Shown piece after piece: positions 32,796 through 40,810 of a DNA stretch of 64,000 nt (position 1 is its first letter; each line of letters starts with the position of its first letter). The notes beneath the pieces were generated by a model that ran no database searches, had not been told where the DNA came from, and saw only the letters and a list, made by a program, of their open reading frames with translations. The translations under genes were made by a program, and so were the position numbers. This DNA is from Demequina silvatica (GTDB lineage Bacteria; Actinomycetota; Actinomycetes; Actinomycetales; Demequinaceae), in the NCBI RefSeq assembly GCF_000971215.1, contig NZ_BBMA01000002.1:665111-729110 (forward strand), given 5' to 3'.

Positions 32796-33286
32796 TCGGA
32801 GGACCCCATGTCCATGTCGGACCCGTGGTACTCCTCGTTCCCGCCGTCGAAGTCCTTGGCGGTGGCGGTGAAGTCCACCGTCTCGCCGCTCGACAGCTCG
32901 AGGGTGAAGTCGACCTCGTCGCCCGCCTCGATCGCCTCGGGCAGCTCCATGATCATGAGGTGGAGGCCGCCGGGCTCGAGGGTGAGGCTCTCGCCCGCGG
33001 GGATGGCGAAGCCGCCGTCGATGGCCTGCATGGAGCCGTCGACCACCTCGTGCAGCTCGAGGGTCGGGAACGCGTCGGAGGTGGCGGCCACCACCGTGAT
33101 GTCCTCGTCTGTGGTGTTGGTGAGCGTGCCGAACGCGGCGGACATCATGTCCTCCGGGACGGCCGTCTTGACCCACGGGTCGGTGACGGTGAGGGCGGCG
33201 TCCTCGGACGCGGCGTCGGTGGCGCAGCCGGCGAGCAGCAGGGCGGCGGCCGCGGAGGCGGCGAGGGCGAGGGGACGGACGTGCAT
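32792..33286 (-). CDS. PCuAC-family copper chaperone lipoprotein
   Basis: 164 residues. The N-terminus is a lipoprotein signal (LLLAGC lipobox). The mature domain follows the PCuAC pattern: DPWVKTAVPEDMMSAAFGTL, LELHEVV, then GLHLMIM, giving the His/Met copper-binding set. The family delivers Cu(I) to the CuA site of cytochrome oxidase from the outer face of the membrane. The ATG has AGGAGA upstream. The stop overlaps the start of the DyP peroxidase gene (GTGA). An acidic, Met/His-containing tail (HGSDMDMGSS) may also bind metal. Confidence 0.92.
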   Translation of the reverse strand: MHVRPLALAASAAAALLLAGCATDAASEDAALTVTDPWVKTAVPEDMMSAAFGTLTNTTDEDITVVAATSDAFPTLELHEVVDGSMQAIDGGFAIPAGESLTLEPGGLHLMIMELPEAIEAGDEVDFTLELSSGETVDFTATAKDFDGGNEEYHGSDMDMGSSE

Positions 33287-33369
33287 GAGCTCTCCTGAGA
33301 GGTGGGGGCGCGCGTGGGCGCGCGGGGATGCCTGAGGGTGCGCGAGGCCTCGCGCGGGGGATGCGGTGC

Positions 33370-33942
33370 TCAGGCGGCCGCGGGAGGCGCGCGGCTCGGG
33401 AGGGAGGCGAGAAGGATCGCGGCGACCGCGCGGGGGGCGCGCGGCGCGGGGACGATGCGGGGGCCGGGGGCGGGCGCGACGGCCGGCGCCGGCGCGTGGC
33501 CGGGAAGGAGCGCCCGGGCGACCAGCGCGGCCAGGGCGGAGAGCGCGGCGATCAGCGCGCTCGCGCGACGGATGCCGAGGTAGGTGACGGCGCCGGCGAC
33601 CGCGTGCGCGGCGGGCATGGCCGCGTGGACGGTCGCCGCGCCGTCGAGGACCGGCGCGCCGTGGTGCGCGTGGTCCGTCGCGGCCGCGGACGAGTGCGCG
33701 CCCATCGAGAACGTGGTGTGGAGCGCGAGCTGGCTCGCGGCGACGATCGCGGCGAGCCGCCACCGCCCGAGCGGGCGGCCGGCGAGCTGGAACGCGACCG
33801 CGAAGGCCGCGAGCAGCGGCGCCGCGACGGCGAGCGGCGCGGGGGTCGCGCCCCCGGCGAGCACGTGCAGCGCGAGCGCGGAGAACGTCGACAGCAGCGA
33901 GGCGCCGAGCGCGCGCCCGAGCCGTGTCACGTTCGCCTCCAC
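33370..33942 (-). CDS. Hypothetical polytopic membrane protein with His-rich loop
   Basis: 190 residues with four to five predicted helices. Between helices three and four lies a loop with a His cluster (ATDHAHHGAP) beside HTTFSMGAHSS, chemistry suited to copper. It ends with a Pro/Ala-rich, hydrophobic segment. The start is GTG 33942. No family recognised. It is the first gene of the operon with the PCuAC chaperone and the Tat-DyP peroxidase, so a part in extracytoplasmic copper handling is inferred from context. It carries one GGACGATGCG repeat, read as Arg-Ile-Val-Pro. Confidence 0.75.
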   Translation of the reverse strand: MEANVTRLGRALGASLLSTFSALALHVLAGGATPAPLAVAAPLLAAFAVAFQLAGRPLGRWRLAAIVAASQLALHTTFSMGAHSSAAATDHAHHGAPVLDGAATVHAAMPAAHAVAGAVTYLGIRRASALIAALSALAALVARALLPGHAPAPAVAPAPGPRIVPAPRAPRAVAAILLASLPSRAPPAAA

Positions 33943-34004
33943 GGGCGCGATTCTCCCACGGGGCGGACCGAGGTCCCGCTCCGTGTGAGGGATGATGGTG
34001 CGTC

Positions 34005-34676
34005 ATGAGCGAGCAGACCGCCGAGGCCCCGAAGGAGCGGCCCGACCACCAGCGCTGGAACTACAACATCCACTCGATGTCGCCCCTGCTGGGCACCATC
34101 CCCGACACGGCCAGGACCGCGCTCGACGTGGGCTGCGGCGAGGGCTACCTCGCGCGGCAGCTCGCGGCGCGCGGCCTCGAGGTGACGGGCATCGACACGG
34201 ACCCCGCGGCGATCGCGCGTGCGCGCACCCAGGGCCACACGGTCGAGCTGCTCACCTCCACCGAGGAGGAGCCCGCCGAGTCCCCGTCGATCACCTACAA
34301 GGTCGGCGACGCGATGGCGTCGGACCTGGGCACGTACGACGTGGTGACCGCCTCGGCCGTGCTGCACCACCTCGACCTCGAGCAGGGTCTCGCGCGGCTG
34401 CGCGACCTGGTCGCCCCCGGCGGCCGCCTGCTCGTGGTGGGGATGGCCAAATCGAACTGGCCCCAGGACCTGCCCCGCGACGTGTGGGCGACGTTCGTCG
34501 ACAAGTTCCACCGCCTGTTCCGCGGCTACTGGGACCACGGCTGCGACTGCACCTGGCCCGCCCCGCACTCGTTCGCGGACGTGCGCGAGGCCGCCCCGCG
34601 CATCGTCCCCGGCTCGGTCTACACGCGCGACCTGCTGTGGCGCTACACGCTCACCTGGGACAGGCCCGCGTCCTGA
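34005..34676 (+). CDS. Class I SAM-dependent methyltransferase
   Basis: 223 residues. SAM-binding motif I is LDVGCGEGYLA, with the acidic motif II residue in VTGIDTDP, and motif post-I/IV TYDVVTASAVLHHLD. The C-terminal half (KFHRLFRGYWDHGCDCTWP) is family-specific and of unknown purpose. Small-molecule methylation is likely. The last 34 bases overlap the converging MalY/PatB gene. Start ATG 34005 has no Shine-Dalgarno and could be leaderless behind a GATGGT box. Confidence 0.88.
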   Translation: MSEQTAEAPKERPDHQRWNYNIHSMSPLLGTIPDTARTALDVGCGEGYLARQLAARGLEVTGIDTDPAAIARARTQGHTVELLTSTEEEPAESPSITYKVGDAMASDLGTYDVVTASAVLHHLDLEQGLARLRDLVAPGGRLLVVGMAKSNWPQDLPRDVWATFVDKFHRLFRGYWDHGCDCTWPAPHSFADVREAAPRIVPGSVYTRDLLWRYTLTWDRPAS

Positions 34677-35812
34677 GCCCGCGCGATGCCCGTCGCGATG
34701 CGGCGGACGGCCTCCTCGAGGATCGCCGGTGACGTCGCGATGTTGAGCCGCGCGTGGCCCGCCCCGCCGGTGCCGAAGTAAGGGCCGTTGTTGAGCGCGA
34801 CGCGGCCGTGGTCGATCAGCGCGTACGCGGGCTCGTCGCCCAGCAGCTGCCCGAAGTCGAGCCACGTCAGGTACGTGCCCTCGGGGACCGTGTAGCGCAC
34901 CTGGGGAGCGTGCTCCGCGAGCAGGTCGCGCACCAGGAACCGGTTGCGGTCGAGCCCCGCGAGCATCGCCTCGAGCCACTCCCCGCCGTGCTGGTACGCC
35001 GCGGTCTGCGCGATGACGCCCAGGTGCGTGGGGCCGTGGTGCTTGCCCGCGCGGTGGGACTCGAAGCCCTCGGAGTCGGGGCCGCCGATCAGCAGCGCCG
35101 CCGGGATCGCGGCGAGGTTCCACGCCTTCGACGCGGCGTGCAGCGCCATGCCCGTCGGGTCCACCTCGAGGTAGGGCACGAACGTCGCGTCGGGGAACAC
35201 GATGGGCGCGTGGATCTCGTCCGAGACCACCCGCACGCCGTACCGCTGCGACAGCGCCGCCAGGCCCTCGAGCTCCTCGCGCGTGTGGACCGTGCCGCCC
35301 GGGTTGTGCGGGTTGCACAGCAGGTAGGCGGCGCGGCGCCCGCCCGTGGTCGCCTCGACCATCGCGCGCTCGATCGCCGCGAGGTCGAGCCGCAGGTCCT
35401 TGCCCAGCGGCGCCTCGCGGATCTCCCGCCCGGCCTGGCGCAGGTACAGGAAGAACGGCGGGTAGACCGGCGGGTTGACGATCACCTCGCCGCCGAGGTC
35501 GGTGAGCTCGACCAGGGCGTCCACGTAGCCCTCGATCACGCTGGAGACCGGGGTGACCCGCGCATCGTCCACCTCCCAGCCCCACGTCCGGCGCGCGAAG
35601 TCGACGAAGGCCGGCACGTACGGGGTGGAGCCCGGGTAGCCGAGGTCGCCGTCGCGGACGGCGGCCTCGAGCGCCTCCCTGATCGGGTCGGCGAGGTCGA
35701 CGTCCATCTCCGCGACCCAGAGCGGGAGCACGTCGGGCTCGTAGTGGCGCCACTTCGCGGAGGTGCGCGTGCGCAGGCGGTCGAGGGGGACGGAGAACGG
35801 GTCCGCGATCAT
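34643..35812 (-). CDS. PLP-dependent aminotransferase/C-S lyase (MalY/PatB family)
   Basis: 389 residues, fold type I PLP enzyme. Markers of the MalY/PatB group are LPLWVAEMDVDLADPIREAL, GYPGSTPYVPAF, NPHNPGGTVHTREEL, VVSDEIHAPIVF and the PLP lysine in ASKAWNLAAIP. PatB/MalY enzymes cleave cystathionine to homocysteine, pyruvate and ammonia, which would fit the methionine genes elsewhere in the window. Start ATG 35812. It converges on the methyltransferase gene and overlaps it by 34 bases. Confidence 0.92.
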   Translation of the reverse strand: MIADPFSVPLDRLRTRTSAKWRHYEPDVLPLWVAEMDVDLADPIREALEAAVRDGDLGYPGSTPYVPAFVDFARRTWGWEVDDARVTPVSSVIEGYVDALVELTDLGGEVIVNPPVYPPFFLYLRQAGREIREAPLGKDLRLDLAAIERAMVEATTGGRRAAYLLCNPHNPGGTVHTREELEGLAALSQRYGVRVVSDEIHAPIVFPDATFVPYLEVDPTGMALHAASKAWNLAAIPAALLIGGPDSEGFESHRAGKHHGPTHLGVIAQTAAYQHGGEWLEAMLAGLDRNRFLVRDLLAEHAPQVRYTVPEGTYLTWLDFGQLLGDEPAYALIDHGRVALNNGPYFGTGGAGHARLNIATSPAILEEAVRRIATGIARAQDAGLSQVSV

Positions 35813-35840
35813 GTGCCCGACACTAGCCGAGCCGTGCGTC

Positions 35841-36311
35841 TCACGACATCGAGCGCAGGAGCGACTCCAGGCGCTCCGCGGACTCGCGCATGCGCGCCAC
35901 GCCGCCCAGGTTGAGGTAGCCCGTGCGGTGGTAGTCGTCGGGGAACAGGTGGCTGGTGGCGAGCATGGTGCCGGCCGGCGTCGCACCCATGTCGATTCGC
36001 ATCCACGTGAGCACGTCGGGGAACAGCTCCGAGATGAACGTGTAGGTGAGCTGCGACTGCGGCTCGACCTTGTCGTAGCGGCCGTAGAAGGAGAACGTGT
36101 TGCCCTCCGGGTCGGACTGCACCACGCGCCACGTGCCGCCCGGCTCGACGTCCATGTCCACGGACCGGTTGACGTAGCCGTGGGGCGCCCACCACTGCTG
36201 CACGTACAGGGGCTCGGTCACGGCCGTCCACACGCGGCTCAGCGGAAACGCGAGCCGCGCCGTCGCCACCAGGACAGGAGGCTCGGCGGGCGCCTCGAAC
36301 GAGATGTCCAT
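35841..36311 (-). CDS. SRPBCC/AHSA1-like protein
   Basis: 156 residues. It follows the START/SRPBCC (Aha1 C-terminal-like) pattern: LVATARLAFPLSRVWTAVTE, YVQQWWAPHGY, MDVEPGGTWRVVQSDPEGN and a late helix with LESLLRSM. These proteins have a hydrophobic ligand cavity. Ligand and role are unknown. The ATG 36311 has only a weak GGGAGCG Shine-Dalgarno. Single gene between malY/patB and a small membrane-protein gene, same strand. Confidence 0.85.
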   Translation of the reverse strand: MDISFEAPAEPPVLVATARLAFPLSRVWTAVTEPLYVQQWWAPHGYVNRSVDMDVEPGGTWRVVQSDPEGNTFSFYGRYDKVEPQSQLTYTFISELFPDVLTWMRIDMGATPAGTMLATSHLFPDDYHRTGYLNLGGVARMRESAERLESLLRSMS

Positions 36312-36406
36312 CCCACGCTCCCTGGGTCGGTCGGGCGGATGGCCCGTCCTGCCCTCAGCCTGGTAGCAGGCGCGTCGTGCGTCAACCGGAGCGCCGCGGG
36401 AGCCGT

Positions 36407-36571
36407 TCAGGATCCCGGGCGGAGCACCTGCTTGCCCACCCTCAGGCCCTTGGCGGCCTTGGAGTCGGGACCGTTGCGCTCCTCCACCTTGTCGGCGACC
36501 TTGCCCAGCGCCCATGCGGCGACGGGGATGGCGATCGCCATGAACATCCAGCGTCCGAACCTGCGTCTCAT
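36407..36571 (-). CDS. Small single-helix membrane protein (54 aa)
   Basis: 54 residues: a basic start (MRRRFGRW), one hydrophobic helix (MFMAIAIPVAAWALG) and a Lys/Arg-rich tail with KVADKVEER and VGKQVLRPG. A clear GGAGG Shine-Dalgarno precedes ATG 36571, which supports expression. Similar short proteins are widespread in actinobacteria without known function. Flanked by terminators of neighbouring genes, so probably its own transcript. Confidence 0.68.
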   Translation of the reverse strand: MRRRFGRWMFMAIAIPVAAWALGKVADKVEERNGPDSKAAKGLRVGKQVLRPGS

Positions 36572-36602
36572 GAATGCGCCTCCGTGGGTGTCCAACGCAG
36601 AA

Positions 36603-36628
36603 GCCCCGCCGGGACTTCCCGACGGGGC
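36603..36628 (-). terminator. terC terminator
   Basis: GCCCCGTCGGG and CCCGGCGGGGC arms form an 11-bp stem with one mismatch and a four-base loop, followed on the minus strand by TTCT. It lies 14 bases after the terC stop. Confidence 0.75.
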
Positions 36629-36641
36629 CTCCGCGGCGACG

Positions 36642-37721
36642 TCAGTCGCGCGGGTGGTCGGACGCCGGCTCGGGCGTGGGGTCGACGAAGCCGTGGTGGG
36701 CGGCCGCCGCGGCGATCGCCTCCTCGCGCTCCATCCGCTTCGAGGCGCGCAGGCTGGTGGCGGTGGTGATCGCGAGCACGCCGATGATCACGAGCAGCGA
36801 CCACGTGGTGGGCACGGTCGGGACGCCGGGCCACACGCCGTGGGCCCAGTGGAGCACCAGCTTGACGCCGATGAAGCCCAGGATGATCGACAGTCCGTAG
36901 CCCAGGTGCACCAGCTTCGACAGCGCGCCCTCGAGCACGAAGTACAGGGCGCGCAGGCCCAGCAGCGCGAACGCGTTGGTCGCGAACACCAGGTACGGGT
37001 CCGCGGTGATGCCGTACACGGCGGGGACGGAGTCCACGGCGAACACCACGTCGGTCACGATGATCGCGGCCATCACCAGCGCGAGCGGGGTGAGGGCGCG
37101 GCGGCCGTTGCGGATCACGGTGGCCTTGGTGCCCTCGTACTCGCCGCTGACGGGGAAGAACCGGCTGAGGACCTTGACGATCCGCATCTGCGACGGGTCG
37201 ATCTCCTCGTCGTGGTCGCTGCGCGCGTCGCGGTAGACCTTGATCGCGGTGGCGAGCAGGATCGCGCCGAACAGCAGGAACGTCCAGTCGAACGTCGCGA
37301 TGAGGCCCGCGCCCAGCGCGATGAAGATGCCGCGCAGCACGATCGCGCCGGCGACGCCGATGAGCAGCACGCGCTGCTGCAGCACTCGCGGCACGGCGAA
37401 CGCGCTGAGGATGAGGATGAAAACGAAGAGGTTGTCGACGGACAGCGACTTCTCGACGATGTAGCCCGTGTAGTACTTCACGCCGATGTCGGAGCCGTGC
37501 GCGGCCCACACCCACGCGCCGAACGCGAGGGGGATGGCGATGTAGAAGATCGACCAGCCGACGGCCTCCTTGAAGGAGACCTCGTGCGGCTTGCGGGTGA
37601 CGATGAAGTCGAAGATCAGCAGGCCGATGACGGCGGCGATGGTGCCGATCCACAGGCCCGGGGTGGCGATGGAGTGCAGCGCGGTGTCCGTCGCTGCGGC
37701 CTCGAGGACGAGGGGGGACAT
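36642..37721 (-). CDS. TerC-family integral membrane protein
   Basis: 359 residues with about nine membrane helices. TerC signatures are clear: VEKSLSVDNLFVFILILS near residue 75 and VTDVVFAVDSVPAVYGIT in the second half, each with the paired acidic residues thought to bind metal. TerC proteins export manganese, among other roles in metal resistance and loading of secreted enzymes. A yybP-ykoY (Mn2+) riboswitch directly precedes it, which supports manganese homeostasis as the function. ATG 37721 is preceded by GAGGAG. A terminator follows the gene. The last 30 residues are a polar cytoplasmic tail. Confidence 0.94.
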   Translation of the reverse strand: MSPLVLEAAATDTALHSIATPGLWIGTIAAVIGLLIFDFIVTRKPHEVSFKEAVGWSIFYIAIPLAFGAWVWAAHGSDIGVKYYTGYIVEKSLSVDNLFVFILILSAFAVPRVLQQRVLLIGVAGAIVLRGIFIALGAGLIATFDWTFLLFGAILLATAIKVYRDARSDHDEEIDPSQMRIVKVLSRFFPVSGEYEGTKATVIRNGRRALTPLALVMAAIIVTDVVFAVDSVPAVYGITADPYLVFATNAFALLGLRALYFVLEGALSKLVHLGYGLSIILGFIGVKLVLHWAHGVWPGVPTVPTTWSLLVIIGVLAITTATSLRASKRMEREEAIAAAAAHHGFVDPTPEPASDHPRD

Positions 37722-37727
37722 GGGGCT

Positions 37728-37848
37728 CCTCAGGTACGCGAAAGTGCCTGAGGTCTCCTTCGCCGCTGATGCGGCGCCCGCCCGGGAGGATCCACGGAGA
37801 TCTCGTACTGACCGGAACGGGGCTTGAGAAGTACTCCCCTCGGTGGAC
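37728..37848 (-). ncRNA. yybP-ykoY (Mn2+-sensing) riboswitch upstream of terC
   Basis: Read on the minus strand, the leader starts CCGAGGGGAGUACUUC (AGGGGAGTAC at 37840-37831), has a second GUACG-containing arm, and ends GGCGAAGGAGACCUC (37764-37750), the two conserved loop motifs of yybP-ykoY RNAs. The 3' strand CCTCAGG (37753-37747) can pair either with the 5' CCGAGG (P1) or with CCTGAGG (37734-37728), which contains the terC Shine-Dalgarno. Ligand binding should therefore free the SD and switch terC on. A TACTCT -10 box just upstream places the transcript start near 37846. Confidence 0.85.
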
Positions 37849-37872
37849 AAGAGTAAGGGATGCGCGGCGCTT

Positions 37873-37886
37873 GTGCACCTCTCCAC
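37873..37886 (-). repeat. GTGGAGAGGTGCAC repeat, copy 1 (covers terC promoter -35)
   Basis: On the minus strand GTGGAGAGGTGCAC ends 17 bases before the TACTCT -10 box of terC, so its GTGCAC end occupies the -35 position. Two further exact copies lie upstream in the other orientation. Confidence 0.75.
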
Positions 37887-37946
37887 ACGCGTTCGCGGGT
37901 GAATCGCTTCATTGACGCGTCTCGCGCCGCAGAACACGGGTTCTCG

Positions 37947-37960
37947 GTGGAGAGGTGCAC
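37947..37960 (+). repeat. GTGGAGAGGTGCAC repeat, copy 2
   Basis: Exact 14-bp copy in direct orientation, 21 bases before copy 3, that is, on the same DNA face two helical turns apart. Confidence 0.75.
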
Positions 37961-37967
37961 ATCTGGT

Positions 37968-37981
37968 GTGGAGAGGTGCAC
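37968..37981 (+). repeat. GTGGAGAGGTGCAC repeat, copy 3
   Basis: Exact 14-bp copy in direct orientation. Ends 11 bases before the stop of the ATP-grasp gene. Together the three copies look like a multi-site operator for terC. Confidence 0.75.
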
Positions 37982-37991
37982 GCGGGCGGGG

Positions 37992-38852
37992 TCAGAGCAG
38001 CGCGCGGAACGCCTCCGCCGCCCGCTGCGGCGCGCCCTCGCCGAGCGCGAGGAACAGGCTCGGCTCGGTCAGCTCGAGCTCGAGCACCACGGGCCCGTCC
38101 GCGGTGGGCAGCAGGTCCACGCGCACGAACGCGAGGCCGGGGTGGCCCAAGCCGGGCAGCGCCGCGATGATGCGGTCCGCGAGGTTCCGCTCGGCCTCCG
38201 TCGCGGTGGTCGCCACCACCTTCTCGTCGGCGTACAGGCCCGTCTCCCACGACATGTCGCGCGACAGGATCGCGGCCTTGCGTGCGGCGTGCGAGAAGCG
38301 TCCTCCCAGGTAGACCAGCGCGGTCTCGCCCGCGGTGTCGACCTCGGCGAGGTACGGCTGGATCATCGCGACCTTGCCCTGCGCGTGCAGCGCGTCCACG
38401 TGAGCGAGGGCCGCGTCGGGCTCCCCGTCGAACAGCCGCGCCCCGTTGGAACCCGCGCCCACCGACGGCTTCACCACCAGGTGCCCGTCCAGGGCGACCA
38501 CCGCATCGTCCACCCGCTCGCCCGGCGCCACGAACGTGGTGGGCACCGTCGGGAAGCCGGCCGCCGCCAGGTCGCCCAGGTAGCGCTTGTCGGTGTTCCA
38601 CTCGACCGTCGCGACCGGGTTGAGCAGGCGCGTGAGGGACGATGCGGCGCGCGCCCACGCGAGGAAGTCGCCCAGGCGGTCGTGGTAGTTCCAGGTGCTG
38701 CGCAGGATCGCGACGTCGTACGCCGACCAGTCGACGGACGGGTCGTCCCACGCGACCAGCGCCGCCTCGGGCAGGTGCGGGAGCAGCAGGTCCTCGTCGG
38801 CGTCGGGGACGGACAGCTCGAGCGTGGTGACGATGGCGATGCGGGCGGTCAT
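37992..38852 (-). CDS. ATP-grasp domain protein (RimK/DcsG-like)
   Basis: 286 residues. The ATP-grasp fold is visible: ILRSTWNYHDRLGDFLAW and WNTDKRYLGDLAAAGFPTVPT before the ATP-binding LVVKPSVGAGSNGARLF, then MIQPYLAEVDTAGETALVYLGG and the metal-binding end FVRVDLLPTADGPVVLELELTEPSL. The STWNYxxR pattern is shared with DcsG-type cyclo-ligases and glutathione-synthetase-like ligases, so a peptide-bond or amide ligase of small molecules is likely. Substrate unknown. It contains two GGACGATGCG repeats (read as Asp-Asp-Ala and Ala-Ser-Ser). Confidence 0.88.
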   Translation of the reverse strand: MTARIAIVTTLELSVPDADEDLLLPHLPEAALVAWDDPSVDWSAYDVAILRSTWNYHDRLGDFLAWARAASSLTRLLNPVATVEWNTDKRYLGDLAAAGFPTVPTTFVAPGERVDDAVVALDGHLVVKPSVGAGSNGARLFDGEPDAALAHVDALHAQGKVAMIQPYLAEVDTAGETALVYLGGRFSHAARKAAILSRDMSWETGLYADEKVVATTATEAERNLADRIIAALPGLGHPGLAFVRVDLLPTADGPVVLELELTEPSLFLALGEGAPQRAAEAFRALL

Positions 38853-38929
38853 GCGGACAACCTAGCGCCCGGCGTGGACGGCCCCGCGCGGCGCCGAGGC
38901 GCGGCTACCCTCACGGTCAGGAGGTGGCG

Positions 38930-40024
38930 ATGCCGCGCTGGGGTTCTGTGCTCGCCGCGACCGCTGGCGCGGTCGTGGGCGCCGTCCTGCTGTACGGCTC
39001 GTACCTCACTGTCGCCCCGCTGGTGTCGCAGGAGAGCGCGGCCGCCGAGCCCGCCGCATCGTCCACCCCCACGCCCAGCGCGTCGCCCACCGCGACCGCC
39101 GCCACCGAGCCCGCCGGCTGCGACTGGGAGGCGCTCGCGAACCGCGACAGGCCGCCGTACGTCAAGGGCGACGCCGACGGCATGCCGCGCGCCCGCGAGA
39201 TGACCGACGCGACGTGGGAGTGCGTGGGCGACGGATGGACCGTGGAGGTCCGCTCCGCGGGGGACGATGCGTGGGTCCCGGGGGTCGCGCAGGCCCTGTA
39301 CCTCGTGGCGCCGGGAGGCGACCTCCTCAAGCTGTACGACCTCCGCACCGACGTCGCGGTCGAGGTGCTCGAGGCCGACCTCGACGCGCGCCTCGCGTGG
39401 ACGGCGCGGCACTCCGCGGGCGACGGCTTCCAGGTGGTGCAGGTGGGCCTCGACACCGGGGACTCGACGGTCGAGTGGGGCGGGAGCGCCATCCCGGATC
39501 CCCAGGTGGGCCGCGATGGCACCGTGTGGAACGTGCGGCCGATCGGGGACTTCGCGTCGGGCGGCACCCTCTGGGGCGGGTACTCGCCGTACGGGGACCT
39601 GCAGTCGCTGTTCGTGCGCGAGGCGGGCGCGGACTTCACGGGGTTCGCGGCGCAGAAGCCGTTGGACAACCTCATCGAGGACGGCGCGGTCAACCACCGC
39701 GGCGACCCGGGCGTCGAGGCCTGGCTGAACCAGGAGGGCACGCTCGCGGTGTTCCTGGCGCAGCGGCTCGACCGCTCGGTGAAGAACCCCGGCTCCAAGG
39801 GGACAGGCACGTGGGTGGTCGCGGACCTCGAGAGCGACGAATGGCGCGTCGAGACCGCGACCCTGCCCCGGCTGCTGTGCCGGCCCGCCCCAGGCACGTA
39901 CGCGCCCGGCGCCTACGAGGACCCGGGCGCGCTGCAGGCCGTCTGCACCAAGGGCGACCGCGAATCCGTGTACCGGCTGAGCGTGGGCGGCGACCCCGAG
40001 GAGGTCGAGAGCTTCGGCCCGTGA
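38930..40024 (+). CDS. Hypothetical exported/membrane-anchored protein
   Basis: 364 residues from ATG 38930, selected because AGGAGG ends five bases upstream. A GTG two codons earlier is less likely. An N-terminal hydrophobic helix (VLAATAGAVVGAVLLYGSYL) is a signal anchor, followed by a Ser/Thr/Pro/Ala spacer and a soluble domain of about 290 residues with four scattered Cys. No family recognised. A TACCCT -10 box is at 38906-38911. It lies 114 bases before the two-component system and could supply an extracytoplasmic partner, which is only positional inference. Two GGACGATGCG repeats lie within it. Confidence 0.72.
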   Translation: MPRWGSVLAATAGAVVGAVLLYGSYLTVAPLVSQESAAAEPAASSTPTPSASPTATAATEPAGCDWEALANRDRPPYVKGDADGMPRAREMTDATWECVGDGWTVEVRSAGDDAWVPGVAQALYLVAPGGDLLKLYDLRTDVAVEVLEADLDARLAWTARHSAGDGFQVVQVGLDTGDSTVEWGGSAIPDPQVGRDGTVWNVRPIGDFASGGTLWGGYSPYGDLQSLFVREAGADFTGFAAQKPLDNLIEDGAVNHRGDPGVEAWLNQEGTLAVFLAQRLDRSVKNPGSKGTGTWVVADLESDEWRVETATLPRLLCRPAPGTYAPGAYEDPGALQAVCTKGDRESVYRLSVGGDPEEVESFGP

Positions 40025-40070
40025 GGACCGCGCCGTGAGCCCCCTTACGTTCGCCGAACCCGCGCTCGCC

Positions 40071-40076
40071 TAGGCT
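40071..40076 (+). promoter_or_regulatory. -10 box (TAGGCT) for the two-component operon
   Basis: TAGGCT about 63 bases upstream of the response-regulator GTG, with TTCGCC 15 bases further upstream as a weak -35. The leader carries a strong GAGAGGAGG Shine-Dalgarno. Confidence 0.45.
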
Positions 40077-40138
40077 GGTCCGGCCGACCGCGACGCGCAT
40101 GGCGCGCGCGGCCACGGCCCGCTCGAGAGGAGGCCCGC

Positions 40139-40810
40139 GTGAGGGTGCTGGTGGTCGAGGACCACGCTGTCCTCGCGCGCGAGGTCGCGACGGGGCTGCG
40201 CCGCGTGGGCCTGGCGGTGGACATCGCGCGGGACGGCGCGGAGGCGCTCGAGAAGGCCGCCTCCAGCGCGTACGACGTGGTGGTGCTCGACCGCGACCTG
40301 CCGCGCGTGTCCGGCGACGACGTGTGCCGCACCCTGACCGCCGCCCCGGAGCCGCCGCGCATCCTCATGCTCACCGCCGCGGGGCGCCTCGAGGACATCG
40401 TCGAGGGCCTCGGGCTCGGCGCCGACGACTACCTGGCGAAGCCGTTCGCGATGGCGGAGCTCGCGGCGCGGGTGCGGACGCTCGGCAGGCGTGCGGGCGC
40501 GGCGCCGCGCCCCTACGTGCGCATCGGGGACCTGGAGATCCGGCCCGACGAGCACGTGGTCACCCGGGGCGAGCGGGCGATCACGCTGTCGCCCAAGGAG
40601 TTCGGGGTCCTCGAGGTCCTCGCCGCGCAGCCCGGCCGCGTGGTGTCCTCGGAGACGCTGCTGGAGAAGGTGTGGGACGAGTACGCGGACCCGCTCACCA
40701 ACGCCGTGCGGGTCACCATGGTCACCCTGCGGCGCAAGCTGGGCGAGCCCGCGATCATCGAGACCGTCAAGGGCGTGGGCTACGTGCTGCGCGGGGAGGG
40801 CGGCTCATGA
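40139..40810 (+). CDS. OmpR-family response regulator
   Basis: 223 residues. Receiver domain with acidic pocket (VVED), phosphoacceptor Asp in VVVLDRDLP near residue 51, Thr in MLTAAG and Lys in YLAKPF. C-terminal winged-helix DNA-binding domain with ITLSPKEFGVLEVLAAQPG and the RRKLGEPAIIETVKGVGYVL end. GTG start with GAGAGGAGG Shine-Dalgarno. The stop overlaps the start of the sensor kinase gene (ATGA), giving a coupled pair. Target genes are unknown. The adjacent secreted protein and the VanZ-RDD gene are nearby candidates. Confidence 0.95.
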   Translation: MRVLVVEDHAVLAREVATGLRRVGLAVDIARDGAEALEKAASSAYDVVVLDRDLPRVSGDDVCRTLTAAPEPPRILMLTAAGRLEDIVEGLGLGADDYLAKPFAMAELAARVRTLGRRAGAAPRPYVRIGDLEIRPDEHVVTRGERAITLSPKEFGVLEVLAAQPGRVVSSETLLEKVWDEYADPLTNAVRVTMVTLRRKLGEPAIIETVKGVGYVLRGEGGS

